DNA of 64,000 nucleotides from Alteribacter keqinensis (GTDB lineage Bacteria; Bacillota; Bacilli; Bacillales; Salisediminibacteriaceae): contig NZ_RHIB01000002.1 of NCBI RefSeq assembly GCF_003710255.1, positions 372,001 to 436,000 of the forward strand. The letters run 5' to 3'. The first letter of the stretch is position 1, and the number at the start of each line of letters is the position of its first letter. Under the pieces are notes generated by a model, which worked only from the letters and a program-made list of their open reading frames with translations, was not told the origin of the DNA and made no database searches. Both the position numbers and the translations under genes were made by a program. Of this stretch, positions 43,609 to 53,370 are shown one piece after another.

Positions 43609-43845
43609 CTAGTCATCCTCATTTTCCACTTCAAATACAGCCGTTATACTTTTGTCCCCGTCAATCGTTATGGCTGCCGCTCTGCCGCTGCCGGAGTAAG
43701 CACCGGTCCAAGTATAAGTGTACCCTGAATCAGGTATTGCCGTAACGGTGACTTATGTTCCTTTTTCAAACCTTGACCCGGATGGTGCGACGGTTACGGA
43801 ACCGCCGCCTTCACTTCCTGCTGTGAGAGTAGGAAGTCGTAACTG
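43609..43845 (-). pseudogene. Cut-off C-terminal InlB repeat of the upstream gene
   Basis: In the same frame as the gene ending at 43846, translation past its TAG gives QLRLPTLTAGSEGGGSVTVA, then RFEKGT, a TAA, VTVTAIPDSGYTYTWTGAYS and ITIDGDKSITAVFEVENEDD before a final TAG. This is a third InlB_B-type repeat, now separated from the protein by two in-frame nonsense codons. Confidence 0.75.
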
Positions 43846-45585
43846 CTATTCTTCTCCCTGTGATTCTTCCTGCTCTTGATCATCTTCATCCGGTGGTAAG
43901 TCCTCTTCTATATCTTCACCTTCTTGTTTATCCTCAACATTTTCGGAGTCACCTTCTGCGGGCTCTTGACCAGATTCTTTATCTTTCTTTTCATCTTTAT
44001 CTGGTTCTATAACTTCCTTTTTCTCTTTCTCCTCACCTTTACGCTCTTCTTCTTTCATTCCGGAATCTCTTGATGATTCTTGCCTGTCAGGGGAATCCCC
44101 ACCTACTGAAGATCCTCCGGAAGTGCCGCCCGAACCGGAGCCCGTGGAAGCCTCTGTTTCAGTGCCCCCGGTATTACTGCTTTCATTTTCCACGGCTTCC
44201 TCCTGTTCCTTACTGAAAACAGCGGTCATATGATGATCCCTGTCCATGATTACGGAAATGGATTCAGCCGATCCCGTAACGCTGCCCTCCCACCGGACAA
44301 ACTCCCACCCGCGGTCCGGTACAGCAGTCAGGGATACGGTATCACCGTTCGTATAGGTCATGGTGTCCTGAAGTACCCTGCCGCTTCCATCTGTTCCTAC
44401 TGACAGATCATAGGATCCTTCCTCGGTGAAAACTGCGGTGACAGAGAGATCACCTTCCAGAGTGACAACCAACGGGTTATTCAACGATTGGGCCTCTCCA
44501 TGCCAACCTGCGAATTCCCAGCCTTCAGCCGGTACTGCATGTAGGGTAATCTCTGTACCGTAAGTCAATTCCTCTGGCTCCGGTGTGAGGCTCACGGTCC
44601 CTTCCCCTTCAATCTCATAATCTACTTTAACAAGATTATCACCATCAATCTTAACTGTCACCTCTGATGTGAGGTCGTCTGCTTCTGCCGTGATCGTTTC
44701 AGTACCGCTTTTTTCAGCAGTGAAGAGGAAATCTCCGTCCTCTGTTTCGCTCAATGTCCCGAGTTCCTTGTCCAGGGACCACTCAGGCACGATGTCCATC
44801 TCGTCTTCTGCCAAATCAAACCCGGTTACTGATAGCGTTACCTCTTCTCCAATGCTCATTTCAACAGCATCAGCATCCTCGGCCGACACAACCAATTCAT
44901 TGAGTACCTGTTCGGCAACCTCAAAGTCTTCAGATAGGGTAAGGGACTCGATCCCTGCATCCAGGGTTACTATCCCGATCTGTTTAGGTACGATAAAAAG
45001 CTGACCTTCTTCATCGTGACTAAACTCTCCTGATCCGTTTTCCAACGTCCACTCTATTTCCATATCAACAGTGGTGTCCTCGTCCCACACAAGCATCAAA
45101 GGATTTTCATAGTCTTGCTGAAGACGGGAATGGGCGGACTGAATGGACAGGCGCTCCGTGATCTCATCCAACATCTGGTCCATACCTTGGGAGCGGGAAG
45201 ATCCGCGACCGTCCAGGACCGTTTGAATGCCTTCTTCAATGCGGCCGGTATAAAAATAAACATCCGCCAACGTGATGTAATAGGCCGACTCTCGTGGTTT
45301 CAGACGGATTCCCTGAAGGAGCGTATGCTCAACTTTACCCCACTCTTCAAGCATAAAGTAGGCTTTTGCAAGACCTAACCGTGCCGGAAGGTGCCCGGGG
45401 TCTATATTTAAATACTCGAGATAATACTCAATGCTAGTTTCATAGTCTTCTTCTTCAAAATAGGCTTCTGCTTTTTCAAAAAGGCTGCCTGCATCTTCCG
45501 ACTGGGCTGCGTTATACGTAAACGCGCCGGCAATCAGCACGAGAATGACTGTGAGGGCAATAATAACGATCTTTTTTCTATCCAT
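43846..45585 (-). CDS. Membrane-anchored TPR and InlB-repeat protein, C-terminally truncated
   Basis: 579 residues. One N-terminal membrane anchor (IVIIALTVILVLIAGAFTYN) is followed by tetratricopeptide repeats at about 33-150 (LFEKAEAYFEEEDYETSIEY). Ig-like strands come next, then two InlB_B-type repeats (about 340-400 and 405-465: VPAEGWEFAGWHGEAQ, VPDRGWEFVRWEGSVT). The tail is low-complexity and acidic (EEEDK-rich, about 475-579). The stop at 43846 appears secondary: a third repeat follows in frame. The protein should sit outside the membrane as a surface scaffold. Not in an operon. Confidence 0.78.
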   Translation of the reverse strand: MDRKKIVIIALTVILVLIAGAFTYNAAQSEDAGSLFEKAEAYFEEEDYETSIEYYLEYLNIDPGHLPARLGLAKAYFMLEEWGKVEHTLLQGIRLKPRESAYYITLADVYFYTGRIEEGIQTVLDGRGSSRSQGMDQMLDEITERLSIQSAHSRLQQDYENPLMLVWDEDTTVDMEIEWTLENGSGEFSHDEEGQLFIVPKQIGIVTLDAGIESLTLSEDFEVAEQVLNELVVSAEDADAVEMSIGEEVTLSVTGFDLAEDEMDIVPEWSLDKELGTLSETEDGDFLFTAEKSGTETITAEADDLTSEVTVKIDGDNLVKVDYEIEGEGTVSLTPEPEELTYGTEITLHAVPAEGWEFAGWHGEAQSLNNPLVVTLEGDLSVTAVFTEEGSYDLSVGTDGSGRVLQDTMTYTNGDTVSLTAVPDRGWEFVRWEGSVTGSAESISVIMDRDHHMTAVFSKEQEEAVENESSNTGGTETEASTGSGSGGTSGGSSVGGDSPDRQESSRDSGMKEEERKGEEKEKKEVIEPDKDEKKDKESGQEPAEGDSENVEDKQEGEDIEEDLPPDEDDQEQEESQGEE

Positions 45586-45703
45586 TGGTTCTTCCTTCCC
45601 TAAAAACTGTAAGAATTATGTATTATAAAGAAAACATACCATAAAGCGACATCATTTTACATCGTTTTCAGGAAGATTCGAGAATGGACCCGGTTCGGGC
45701 AAT

Positions 45704-45737
45704 AAAAAAACACTCTCCCACATTAGAAAAGTGTTTT
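45704..45737 (-). terminator. Terminator of the small gene at 45747
   Basis: On the minus strand AAAACACT / AGTGTTTT stem with a 15-nt loop, ending in seven T. Confidence 0.65.
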
Positions 45738-45746
45738 AAAAAAGTC

Positions 45747-45995
45747 CTATTGATTTGCTATCTCCCGGTGGGTCGTCACTCCCCCAATGACTTTGCAGTC
45801 TTCACTGCTGATCGTGAGCCAGACACCTTCCTGTTCGAGGCGCGAAACCAAATACTCTGGCAGAATTTTTCGGTTATTCTCTGTATTTACTAACGAAAAA
45901 TCCCTGCCTATGGCTTCAGCCTCACACTCTTTCCCAATCATTCCCCTGTACCAATAGCTCTCTTTCTGTGCACTGCAAACCTTAATGATTAGCAA
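45747..45995 (-). CDS. Small hypothetical protein
   Basis: 82 residues, soluble, mixed alpha/beta by eye (LIIKVCSAQKESYWYRGMIG, NTENNRKILPEYLVSRLEQE). The TTG at 45995 is preceded by AGGGGGGA, a good ribosome site; the longer form from 46016 reads through that site. A terminator follows. I recognise no family. It stands between the TPR/InlB gene and the PP2C-like gene. The gap upstream, 45996-46289, holds no gene that I can support. Confidence 0.6.
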   Translation of the reverse strand: MLIIKVCSAQKESYWYRGMIGKECEAEAIGRDFSLVNTENNRKILPEYLVSRLEQEGVWLTISSEDCKVIGGVTTHREIANQ

Positions 45996-46289
45996 TTTAG
46001 TCCCCCCTGCACACATATTGATTCTATGTAATCACCCTCTATGTTACTAATAATTTTAACATAAAATTGAATTGAAAATCATAAATTTAAGGAAGAAAAA
46101 TGGAATAATTTTGTGTCTATTATTGTTTAATGAATAAAAGACTAAGAAACACTGACAGTGTGGGAAAGGTTCACCCGCTTCCTAAAGAAGCAAAAGAACC
46201 ATCCTCCCCCCTTTTTATAAGACATAAAATAAGCACCTGCCACAGGACAGATGCTGTTATAAACATATGGGCACTGCACTCTCCAATTC

Positions 46290-47120
46290 TCAAATCCGAA
46301 TCTTCACAAACGCCCGGTCATCAAAAGACACATTTCCTTCTACCAAACCTTTTGCACTTGGATTTTCCCTGATACAAAGAGGATCTTTAACCAAAAGTTC
46401 CTGCAGATGCGCTTCGGTTTCTTCGAACGTTTCAAAAATCATCGGATATCCATCAGATGCGAGGCACAGGTACCCGGTATCTGTCGGGACATCAACCGTT
46501 TTGATTGCTTCCACATGCAAAGGATAACCGTTGATGACTTCGTAACTGTATGGGTGTGCGGGATCTCCATTTTGGAACGCAAACTGCTGCTGGATAAAAG
46601 GCTTAACAGCTTCAAATCCCATATCATGGGAGAGAAGCTCCTTTTCAGTCTTTCCTTTAACCAGCTGAGCTTCTACCATCATGGCCCGGGCATTGGCTGT
46701 AATATCATCGATTATTTTTGTGTTTTGAAGTGCGTTTCCTTCCAGAAAACACTGGCAGTCTCCGATCATCCATATCTTCCGATAATGCCTGCTGTATAAA
46801 ATCATAGCAGCGCTTGGGCGCAGGTGAGGAACATCATCCACCTCTTCTGCTATACCGATTTTCCGATTAAGTCTATGAAGGTCGATATTGATTTTATCTA
46901 CAACTTCTTTTATGCTGTCTCTTTCATCAAGTCCCCTAATCGTATTCTTGATCGTCTCAGCTGCAAGCCTTCCCGGGGCTTCCCCGTCATAAAAGCAGCC
47001 TGAGACATTCGTGACACCATCTATTACCGCTGCAAAATGATCGGTTACAACGATCTGGTCTTCACAATCCCTTTCGTTGCCTGTTTTGGCTTTGAGAAAA
47101 TACTCGATTATCTCCAACAA
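46290..47120 (-). CDS. PP2C-like phosphatase
   Basis: 276 residues resembling the PPM/PP2C fold: an early acidic motif (DCEDQIVVTDHFAAVIDGVT), central MILYSRHYRKIWMIGDCQCF, LCLASDGYP and a final FDDRAFVKIRI. The order of Asp motifs fits metal-dependent Ser/Thr phosphatases, though GNERDCEDQ is unlike the usual RxxNED. Soluble. It lies 10 bp behind the Nudix gene and is probably the last gene of the island's operon. Substrate unknown. Confidence 0.72.
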   Translation of the reverse strand: MLEIIEYFLKAKTGNERDCEDQIVVTDHFAAVIDGVTNVSGCFYDGEAPGRLAAETIKNTIRGLDERDSIKEVVDKINIDLHRLNRKIGIAEEVDDVPHLRPSAAMILYSRHYRKIWMIGDCQCFLEGNALQNTKIIDDITANARAMMVEAQLVKGKTEKELLSHDMGFEAVKPFIQQQFAFQNGDPAHPYSYEVINGYPLHVEAIKTVDVPTDTGYLCLASDGYPMIFETFEETEAHLQELLVKDPLCIRENPSAKGLVEGNVSFDDRAFVKIRI

Positions 47121-47129
47121 TCCTTCCCC

Positions 47130-47753
47130 CTAGTCAAAGTAAATACTCGGTGAGCCTGCATCCATCTCCTTTAAAGCCACGTCCAGCTGCTGCTTTGTCA
47201 TTCGCTCAATTGAAAGCGGGGGTAAAGCATCCGGTGAAAAGAAACCCACATCTGTTGTCTCTTCACTTCCCCTGATGGCTCCCCCTGTGACCTCGCACTT
47301 AAAATAACACGTATAGATATGTTGAAGTGTTTTAGATGGGCGGTGCTTGGTCTGGTCAAAGAAAGCCAGCAGTTTCGTTGCCTGTACATTCAAACCGGTC
47401 TCTTCTCTTACCTCTTTTTCAATGTTTTCCCCAGGGGTCACTCCTGTATCGCACCAGCCACCGGGCAAACACCACAAACCGTCTGCCGCTTCTTTTACCA
47501 TAAGCAGCTTCCCCTCAGCCATAACAACTGCCCTTACCGCCATTTTAGGAGTCGCATACCCTTTTTCTACCGGAAGAAGCCGTTCAATTTCTTCAATTTT
47601 CTCCTTTGATAAATAAGCAATCATTTCATTCGATAAATCGTTCATTTCTTTATAGCGCTCATAATCAAAATGATCATTACCGTACTCAAGCCCTGTCTGT
47701 GAGACAGCCTTTAATCTTTTGGCCCATTCAAGCAATCTTTCTTCAATACCCAC
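47130..47753 (-). CDS. Nudix hydrolase with N-terminal helical domain
   Basis: About 207 residues. The N-terminal 60 residues are helical (RLLEWAKRLKAVSQTGLEYG). The Nudix box follows: GGWCDTGVTPGENIEKEVREETGL, split here as GGW...GEN...REETGL. This is the Nudix_hydro_N group, often acting on nucleotide-sugars. The GTG at 47753 lies behind AGGTGA, which includes the stop of the upstream gene, so the two are coupled; a frame extension to 47795 is unlikely. Confidence 0.85.
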   Translation of the reverse strand: MGIEERLLEWAKRLKAVSQTGLEYGNDHFDYERYKEMNDLSNEMIAYLSKEKIEEIERLLPVEKGYATPKMAVRAVVMAEGKLLMVKEAADGLWCLPGGWCDTGVTPGENIEKEVREETGLNVQATKLLAFFDQTKHRPSKTLQHIYTCYFKCEVTGGAIRGSEETTDVGFFSPDALPPLSIERMTKQQLDVALKEMDAGSPSIYFD

Positions 47754-47757
47754 GTGA

Positions 47758-48930
47758 TCACCTCTCACTTGTGTTCCTTTCAATTTCCCGTGCACGCTCC
47801 ATTAATTCCGTCCAACGTTCAAAGGTCAGCCTGCTCTCCGCATCACCGGTATATAAATGTTCATAACCAGCCAATTCAACCAAGTTGCCTCCCATGGGAA
47901 GTTTCATGAGAAAGGACCGGTCAAGCAGCTGTTTCTCCTTTGAAGGCAGCCACCCTGTTTCCGATAACAAAGCGACCTGTTCCTCTTCTGTAAAAAGAAA
48001 AGCAATAAACTCGGAAATGACCTCCTGCTTTTCTTTATCTGAACCCACGACCGCCAATCCATTCCCTCCGACTAAGATGGGAGACCCTTCTGTTCCCTGA
48101 AAAGGGGTCACCTGTAAATCGAACTGGTTTCGGATCAAACTTAACAACGTCGTTTGATGTCTTGATGAACTTAACAGCAAACCCGCTTCTCTATTAACAA
48201 AGCGCGTTAAGGCCATGTGATGATCCAAAGGTGGAATCAGCTCATAGTCCTGAACAATCTCTTCCCACCACACTTCAGCCGGCCGGTCAGACTCCCCTTC
48301 ATTCCAGGACGTCCAGTACCACGGAAGTTCACGATCCGTTTGAAAAGCATGGAAGGTTCCGCTGCTGTTTCGCTCATTTACTCCTTGTTGAAGCTCTGCA
48401 AGCTGTTCGTTCGTATGTAAGTCATTAAAATAGAAAGGTTCCAACCCGTTCGTTCCACCAACCAATGAGGCATTTGAATAAACGACAGGTATCTCAATCC
48501 CCAAGGGAACCGCATAAAGGATGTCATTCAGACTAAATGCGTCATAAATGGATTTGTGAAAATGTTCATCAACCCCGATTGCGTCTATCGGGGTAACATC
48601 CGGCTCTTCCAAATCGGAAAAACCATATTGAGCATTGAGCTCAATCACATCAGGGGCTTCTTCAGTATCCCTTCTCACTTCCCAATCTTCCAGGAGAGCT
48701 TCTGAGTCGTCATACATTCTTACATTCACTCTTACTCTTTCATCTGCAGATTCGAAACGTGTTACTGCTTCTCTTACAGCAGAAGTGGTCGTCCAAATGG
48801 TAAACTGCTTCTCAAACGTATCTCCTCTGTCCAAGGTGAACTCCTGGTTGTAGAGGCTGAAAATATACCAGCCGATAATCAAAACGGCTGCTGTTGAAAC
48901 AATAAATAAAACCTTCACCTTCATATACAA
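47758..48930 (-). CDS. Membrane-anchored solute-binding-like protein
   Basis: 390 residues. The N-terminus has a membrane segment (VLFIVSTAAVLIIGWYIFSL) with no lipobox Cys and no clear cleavage site, so it is probably an uncleaved anchor. The rest resembles family 1 solute-binding proteins (FTIWTTTSAVREAVTRFESA, LNDILYAVPLGIEIPVVYSN, FIAFLFTEEEQVALLSETGW). No permease genes accompany it directly. In other systems such anchored binding proteins serve as sensors for histidine kinases; the YesM-like kinase at 55993 is a possible partner. Function is inference. Confidence 0.75.
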   Translation of the reverse strand: MYMKVKVLFIVSTAAVLIIGWYIFSLYNQEFTLDRGDTFEKQFTIWTTTSAVREAVTRFESADERVRVNVRMYDDSEALLEDWEVRRDTEEAPDVIELNAQYGFSDLEEPDVTPIDAIGVDEHFHKSIYDAFSLNDILYAVPLGIEIPVVYSNASLVGGTNGLEPFYFNDLHTNEQLAELQQGVNERNSSGTFHAFQTDRELPWYWTSWNEGESDRPAEVWWEEIVQDYELIPPLDHHMALTRFVNREAGLLLSSSRHQTTLLSLIRNQFDLQVTPFQGTEGSPILVGGNGLAVVGSDKEKQEVISEFIAFLFTEEEQVALLSETGWLPSKEKQLLDRSFLMKLPMGGNLVELAGYEHLYTGDAESRLTFERWTELMERAREIERNTSER

Positions 48931-49028
48931 GCTCCTAAATAACAGATAATACCTTTATCTTAACTGAAAGCCACTTCAGGGGAATAGTCCAGAATGAAAA
49001 CAATCTGCACGATTCCCCGTTTCCGCGG

Positions 49029-50483
49029 CTAAACTGACTTGGTATTCTTTGAGACTGAAAGAGCTGCATCAATCTTTTGACGCAAGTTTGCTAAAACACT
49101 CGCTTGGATTTCCTCTTCAGGTGATTCGACAATAATTCTCAGGAGGGGCTCGGTGCCCGAGAACCGGACACCACACCACGTTCCGTCTTCCCACTCCCAT
49201 TTCACACCATCCATACGATTGGTTTTCGTCACCGGGGCTTCATAGATGAATTCGGGATCGAGACGATTTACCAACTCCTTAAGATCTTCTTTTCTACCAC
49301 TCGAGTAAGCATAATTGTCCTCTTTATAATGTCTGATGCCGTAACGGTCTTTCACTTCTGATCGAATCTGCCCGAGCGTTTTACCGGTAACGGCCAGCAT
49401 TTCCAATAATAAACCGGCAGATAGGATCGCATCTTTTTCAAGTAAATGGCCTTTGATTGTGATCCCGCCGGAACTTTCACCTCCGATGATGGCATCCGTT
49501 TGTGTCATCCCTTCGGCAATATGTTTAAATCCCACAGGTTTTTCAATACACTCGAAGCCAAAGTCCTCGGCCACACGATCAAGAAGGTGGGTCGTGGACA
49601 CATTTCTGACTACAGCTCCTTTCTGCTTCCGGTACTTGAGCATGTAGTAATAAAGAAGGGTAATGATCTCGTTCGGGTGGACGTACTCTCCGTTTTCATC
49701 AATGACCGCAATCCTGTCTCCGTCCCCGTCTGTTGCTATGCCGATATCATAGTCTCCCGGCTTTTCTTTCATCATGGAGACCACTCTCCACAGCGTTTCC
49801 TCCGTAGGTGCCGGCACACGACCGCCAAACAAAGGATCCATGGAATTATGAATGGTCCTCACCTGACACCGTGCGTCCACGAGTAAGGTTGAGATGGCAT
49901 TGACCCCGGTTCCAAACATGGGGTCGTACAAAACTTTCAGCTTTGCTTCTTTCAGCTTGTCCATGTTCACCTGAGATTCAATAAAGGTAATGAACTCATC
50001 ATGATAATCAAGCCTTTTGATCAGTCCTTCCCTTTCTCCCAAGTCGTACTCCATCGTTTTAATATGGGAAGTGGGTATTTTGTTTATGGACTCCTGTAGT
50101 TCGGTTGTGACCTCTTCAGTAGCAGGAAGCCCATGTTCTCTCACGTATTTGATTCCATTATAAATATAGGGATTGTGACTTGCTGTAAATGTCAGCCCGG
50201 CAGCTGTCTTTTCTTCGATGGTTACGAAGTTTACAAGAGGTGTGGGAACAGAAGGAGTGAGTAATAATACTGGAATGCTGTTGGCAGCAAACACTGCTGA
50301 TGATGCTTTGGCGAAGTCTTCTGCCATGAACCGGTTATCGTACCCAATAACGACACCTTGCTTCTCTTTGCCGCTTTCAATAATATGATTGGCGACTCCC
50401 TGTGAAAACCGCCTTACATTATCAAAGGTGAAATTCTCACCAATAATGTCCCGCCAACCACCTGTACCAAACCGTATCATCAT
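49029..50483 (-). CDS. Phosphoglucomutase/phosphomannomutase
   Basis: 484-residue alpha-D-phosphohexomutase. Substrate loop IRFGTGGWRDIIGENF, phosphoserine loop LTFTASHNPYIYNG, metal loop IGIATDGDGDRIAVID, sugar-binding IGGESSGG and phosphate loop VRFSGTEPLLRII. All four functional loops are intact. It interconverts hexose 1- and 6-phosphates. It follows the ABC permease by 82 bp, which hints that phosphorylated hexose is what the importer brings in. Confidence 0.92.
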   Translation of the reverse strand: MMIRFGTGGWRDIIGENFTFDNVRRFSQGVANHIIESGKEKQGVVIGYDNRFMAEDFAKASSAVFAANSIPVLLLTPSVPTPLVNFVTIEEKTAAGLTFTASHNPYIYNGIKYVREHGLPATEEVTTELQESINKIPTSHIKTMEYDLGEREGLIKRLDYHDEFITFIESQVNMDKLKEAKLKVLYDPMFGTGVNAISTLLVDARCQVRTIHNSMDPLFGGRVPAPTEETLWRVVSMMKEKPGDYDIGIATDGDGDRIAVIDENGEYVHPNEIITLLYYYMLKYRKQKGAVVRNVSTTHLLDRVAEDFGFECIEKPVGFKHIAEGMTQTDAIIGGESSGGITIKGHLLEKDAILSAGLLLEMLAVTGKTLGQIRSEVKDRYGIRHYKEDNYAYSSGRKEDLKELVNRLDPEFIYEAPVTKTNRMDGVKWEWEDGTWCGVRFSGTEPLLRIIVESPEEEIQASVLANLRQKIDAALSVSKNTKSV

Positions 50484-50564
50484 GAATCTCCCCTTTGTTT
50501 AAGATAAAGGTGAGTGCGAAATCCCAATCGCTAACCCAGGACTGTTTCGCACTCTCCTTTTAAA

Positions 50565-52241
50565 TCAGATATTGAACTCTTTTTTCCCGGACAACTTGGT
50601 GATCACAATCAACGACACGATCGTACTTAACGACAGGATCGATGCCAATGCCGCAGCTGTACCGAAGTTTGCGGTGAACACTTCACTGTAAATGGAGACC
50701 GTAATGGTAGCTGTTGCTCCATAGTAAAGAACAATGGTTGAACTTAACTCATTGATCGTCGTTACCCAGCTCAAAATGGCTCCCGATAAAACACCCGGTA
50801 TCATTAACACAGCTGTGGTTTTAAAGAATGTCTTCATTGGCGGGACACCCAGACTGATGGACGCTTCCTCCACGCTTTTGTCAATCTGATAGAGAATGGC
50901 GGTACTCGATCTCATCGTATACGGCAGTTTACGTATACAGTAGGCGATAACAAGGATGACCCAGGTACCCGTCAGTTCTATAGGCGGCTCATTAAACGCA
51001 ATGATCAGACTGATTCCCAGCACCGTTCCCGGCATAACATACGGAATCATAATCAGTGCATCCAATATCGACGTAAGCTTGGAGCTTCTTCTGACAATCA
51101 CATAAGACAAGGTGAGACCGGCAAATACCATGATTACGATCGAAATACTTGCATAGGTGAACGTATTTTGTATCGCCCCGGGAACCCGGTACATCACCTC
51201 ACGATAACTGTCCAGACTGAACTGTGGCACAAATACAGGCCCGTTTGTCTTTAGGAAAGACGTGGTGATAACCGTCGCCTGCGGAATAATCGACACCACG
51301 ATTACACTGAACACCATCAGCGTGGCTGCCAGCCGAAGTGGCCATTTAAGCTTTATAAGTTTAGGAGGCCGCAATGCACTCATGGTGTATGTTTTCTTTG
51401 TTACTAAGTACCTTTGAACGAACAGGACGAGCGTCGTAACCGTCAATAGAATCATACTTAACGTACTGGCCATTGCAGGGTTGGTTCCCATTTCACTGAT
51501 AAACTGTTCGTATGCAAGAATCGGCAGTACCTTCTCACCCTGCCCGATCAGCATCGGTGTGCCAAAATCTGCAAATGACGCCATAAATACCATCAGCGCC
51601 CCTGTAGACAGGGTTGGGAAAATTAACGGCAATGTGACCTGACGGATCCGCTGCCACCCGGCAACACCCAGGTTTTCCGACGCTTCTTCCAAGGAACTGT
51701 CTATCGTTTTCAACGCCCCTGATACATAAAGGTAGATATGGGGGTAAAATTGCAGTGTGAAAACCCAGATCATCCCGTGAAGCCCGTAAATAGACGGAAT
51801 ATCGAGTCCGAAATTACCCAGGAAGTTTGTGATGAACCCGTTATTTCCGAGCATTAAAATCCAGGAATAGGCTCCGATAAACGGCGGGGATAATAACGTA
51901 AGGACGATCAGTATATTAATCAGCCCTTTAAACGGGATATTGAACCGGGACATGGCATAGGCCAGCGGAATCCCGATACAGCATGCAAAGAACGTAGCTG
52001 ATGTAGATACAATAAAACTATTAAATAGAGCACTGTAGTAATAACGGTAGGAAAAGAAATCCCGGTAGTTTTCAAGAGAGATTCTTCCATCCTGCCAGAA
52101 ACTATTAATAAAAATATTGAACAGCGGATAAAGAAGGAATAGACCGATGAGAAGAAATGCAACAATGGTAATTCCGTTCCAAAAATCCAGCCGAAACTTA
52201 AAGGGATTTGACTGAGGAGTTGTCACTGGTTTCGGGCTCAT
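50565..52241 (-). CDS. Fused two-domain ABC permease, FbpB/AfuB type
   Basis: About 558 residues with two tandem permease halves, twelve spans. Each half has a coupling loop (TIDSSLEEASENLGVAGWQR and QIDKSVEEASISLGVPPMKT). This fused form is typical of FbpB/SfuB and AfuB permeases. The ATG at 52241 follows GGGGAGGAGG and overlaps the ATPase gene by 44 bp; the frame opens at 52298. Historical annotation would be iron(III) transport; see the finding on hexose phosphate. Confidence 0.88.
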   Translation of the reverse strand: MSPKPVTTPQSNPFKFRLDFWNGITIVAFLLIGLFLLYPLFNIFINSFWQDGRISLENYRDFFSYRYYYSALFNSFIVSTSATFFACCIGIPLAYAMSRFNIPFKGLINILIVLTLLSPPFIGAYSWILMLGNNGFITNFLGNFGLDIPSIYGLHGMIWVFTLQFYPHIYLYVSGALKTIDSSLEEASENLGVAGWQRIRQVTLPLIFPTLSTGALMVFMASFADFGTPMLIGQGEKVLPILAYEQFISEMGTNPAMASTLSMILLTVTTLVLFVQRYLVTKKTYTMSALRPPKLIKLKWPLRLAATLMVFSVIVVSIIPQATVITTSFLKTNGPVFVPQFSLDSYREVMYRVPGAIQNTFTYASISIVIMVFAGLTLSYVIVRRSSKLTSILDALIMIPYVMPGTVLGISLIIAFNEPPIELTGTWVILVIAYCIRKLPYTMRSSTAILYQIDKSVEEASISLGVPPMKTFFKTTAVLMIPGVLSGAILSWVTTINELSSTIVLYYGATATITVSIYSEVFTANFGTAAALASILSLSTIVSLIVITKLSGKKEFNI

Positions 52242-53307
52242 TGAGGACCTCCTCCCCGCTCGCATTAAATACCACAGCGTCTTTTGGGTTAAGGTCAATT
52301 CGTACGTAATCCTTTATCTCCCTCAGTTCATGGTATCGAATAGAGTGTTCATGCACACGAACCTCGTCTCCGTTTTCCAACCCTACACGGTAGACGACAG
52401 ATTCTCCTAAAAACGACGCATCCGTTACAACCCCGCTCAGGGCTCGTTCACTGTGATCGTTGTCTCCAAGAATGTTGATTTGCTCCGGTCTGATAGAATA
52501 CAAAACGTCTCCTTCATAATTGTTGTTCAGCTCTATCGGATAGGCTGCTCCGCCAACGCGAAGAGTCTTCCCGCTTACAGTACCATCCAAAAAATTGGTC
52601 GTGCCGATAAAGTTGGCAACGAATTTATTTTTAGGGTGGAGGTAAATATCATGTGGCTTTCCGATCTGCTGAATTTTACCACTGTCCAGAACAGCAATCC
52701 GGTCAGACACAGCCAGAGCTTCTTCTTGATCGTGTGTGACATAAATCGTTGTGATGTTTAGTTTCTTTTGCAGATTACGGATGTCATCCCTCATTTTCAC
52801 ACGTAACTTTGCATCCAGGTTCGAGAGAGGTTCGTCCATCAATAACAAACCAGGATGAATGACAACGGCTCTGGCAAGTGCTACCCTTTGCTGCTGTCCG
52901 CCGCTAAGCTGGGATGGCTGGCGATCTTTTAAGTGGGAAAGCTCCACCATTTCCAGTGCTTCTTCTACCCGCTCTGTCAATTGCTTCTTGCCTACCTTCC
53001 TTGCTTTCAGACCGTAAGCCACATTGTCAAAGACCGTCATGTGAGGAAAGATGGCATAGTTCTGAAAAACCATACCGATGTTTCTTTTATGAGCAGGAAG
53101 GTCGTTGACCAGCTTTTCATCGAAGTAGATGTCTCCCTCTTCCTGTCTGTAAAACCCTGCAAGCATTCTGAGAAGAGTGGTTTTTCCACACCCGCTCGGA
53201 CCAAGGAGGGTGAAAAACTCCCCTTCTTTTATTTGAATATCAGCACGGTCAACCGCTCTTGTTTCTCCGAACAGTTTACTAACCTCTTTGATGTTGATGC
53301 TTCCCAT
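52198..53307 (-). CDS. ABC ATPase, FbpC/PotA/AfuC type
   Basis: 369 residues. Walker A GPSGCGKTT, Q-loop VFQNYAIFPHM, signature LSGGQQQR, Walker B LLLMDEP, switch VTHDQ, then a C-terminal TOBE-type domain (SIRPEQINIL). Full length. It is dedicated to this importer, unlike the other two ABC systems in the window, which lack an ATPase gene. Confidence 0.93.
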   Translation of the reverse strand: MGSINIKEVSKLFGETRAVDRADIQIKEGEFFTLLGPSGCGKTTLLRMLAGFYRQEEGDIYFDEKLVNDLPAHKRNIGMVFQNYAIFPHMTVFDNVAYGLKARKVGKKQLTERVEEALEMVELSHLKDRQPSQLSGGQQQRVALARAVVIHPGLLLMDEPLSNLDAKLRVKMRDDIRNLQKKLNITTIYVTHDQEEALAVSDRIAVLDSGKIQQIGKPHDIYLHPKNKFVANFIGTTNFLDGTVSGKTLRVGGAAYPIELNNNYEGDVLYSIRPEQINILGDNDHSERALSGVVTDASFLGESVVYRVGLENGDEVRVHEHSIRYHELREIKDYVRIDLNPKDAVVFNASGEEVLNEPETSDNSSVKSL

Positions 53308-53370
53308 GTCCTTTCCTCCCTTAAAAGAAAAGGGATCAAGAAATGTCCCGATCCCTTTCAGTACAATATA

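Noticed and set aside
46130-46372. 80-codon open frame on the plus strand
   Set aside because: Its 3' part runs antisense through the PP2C-like gene and it has no ribosome site.
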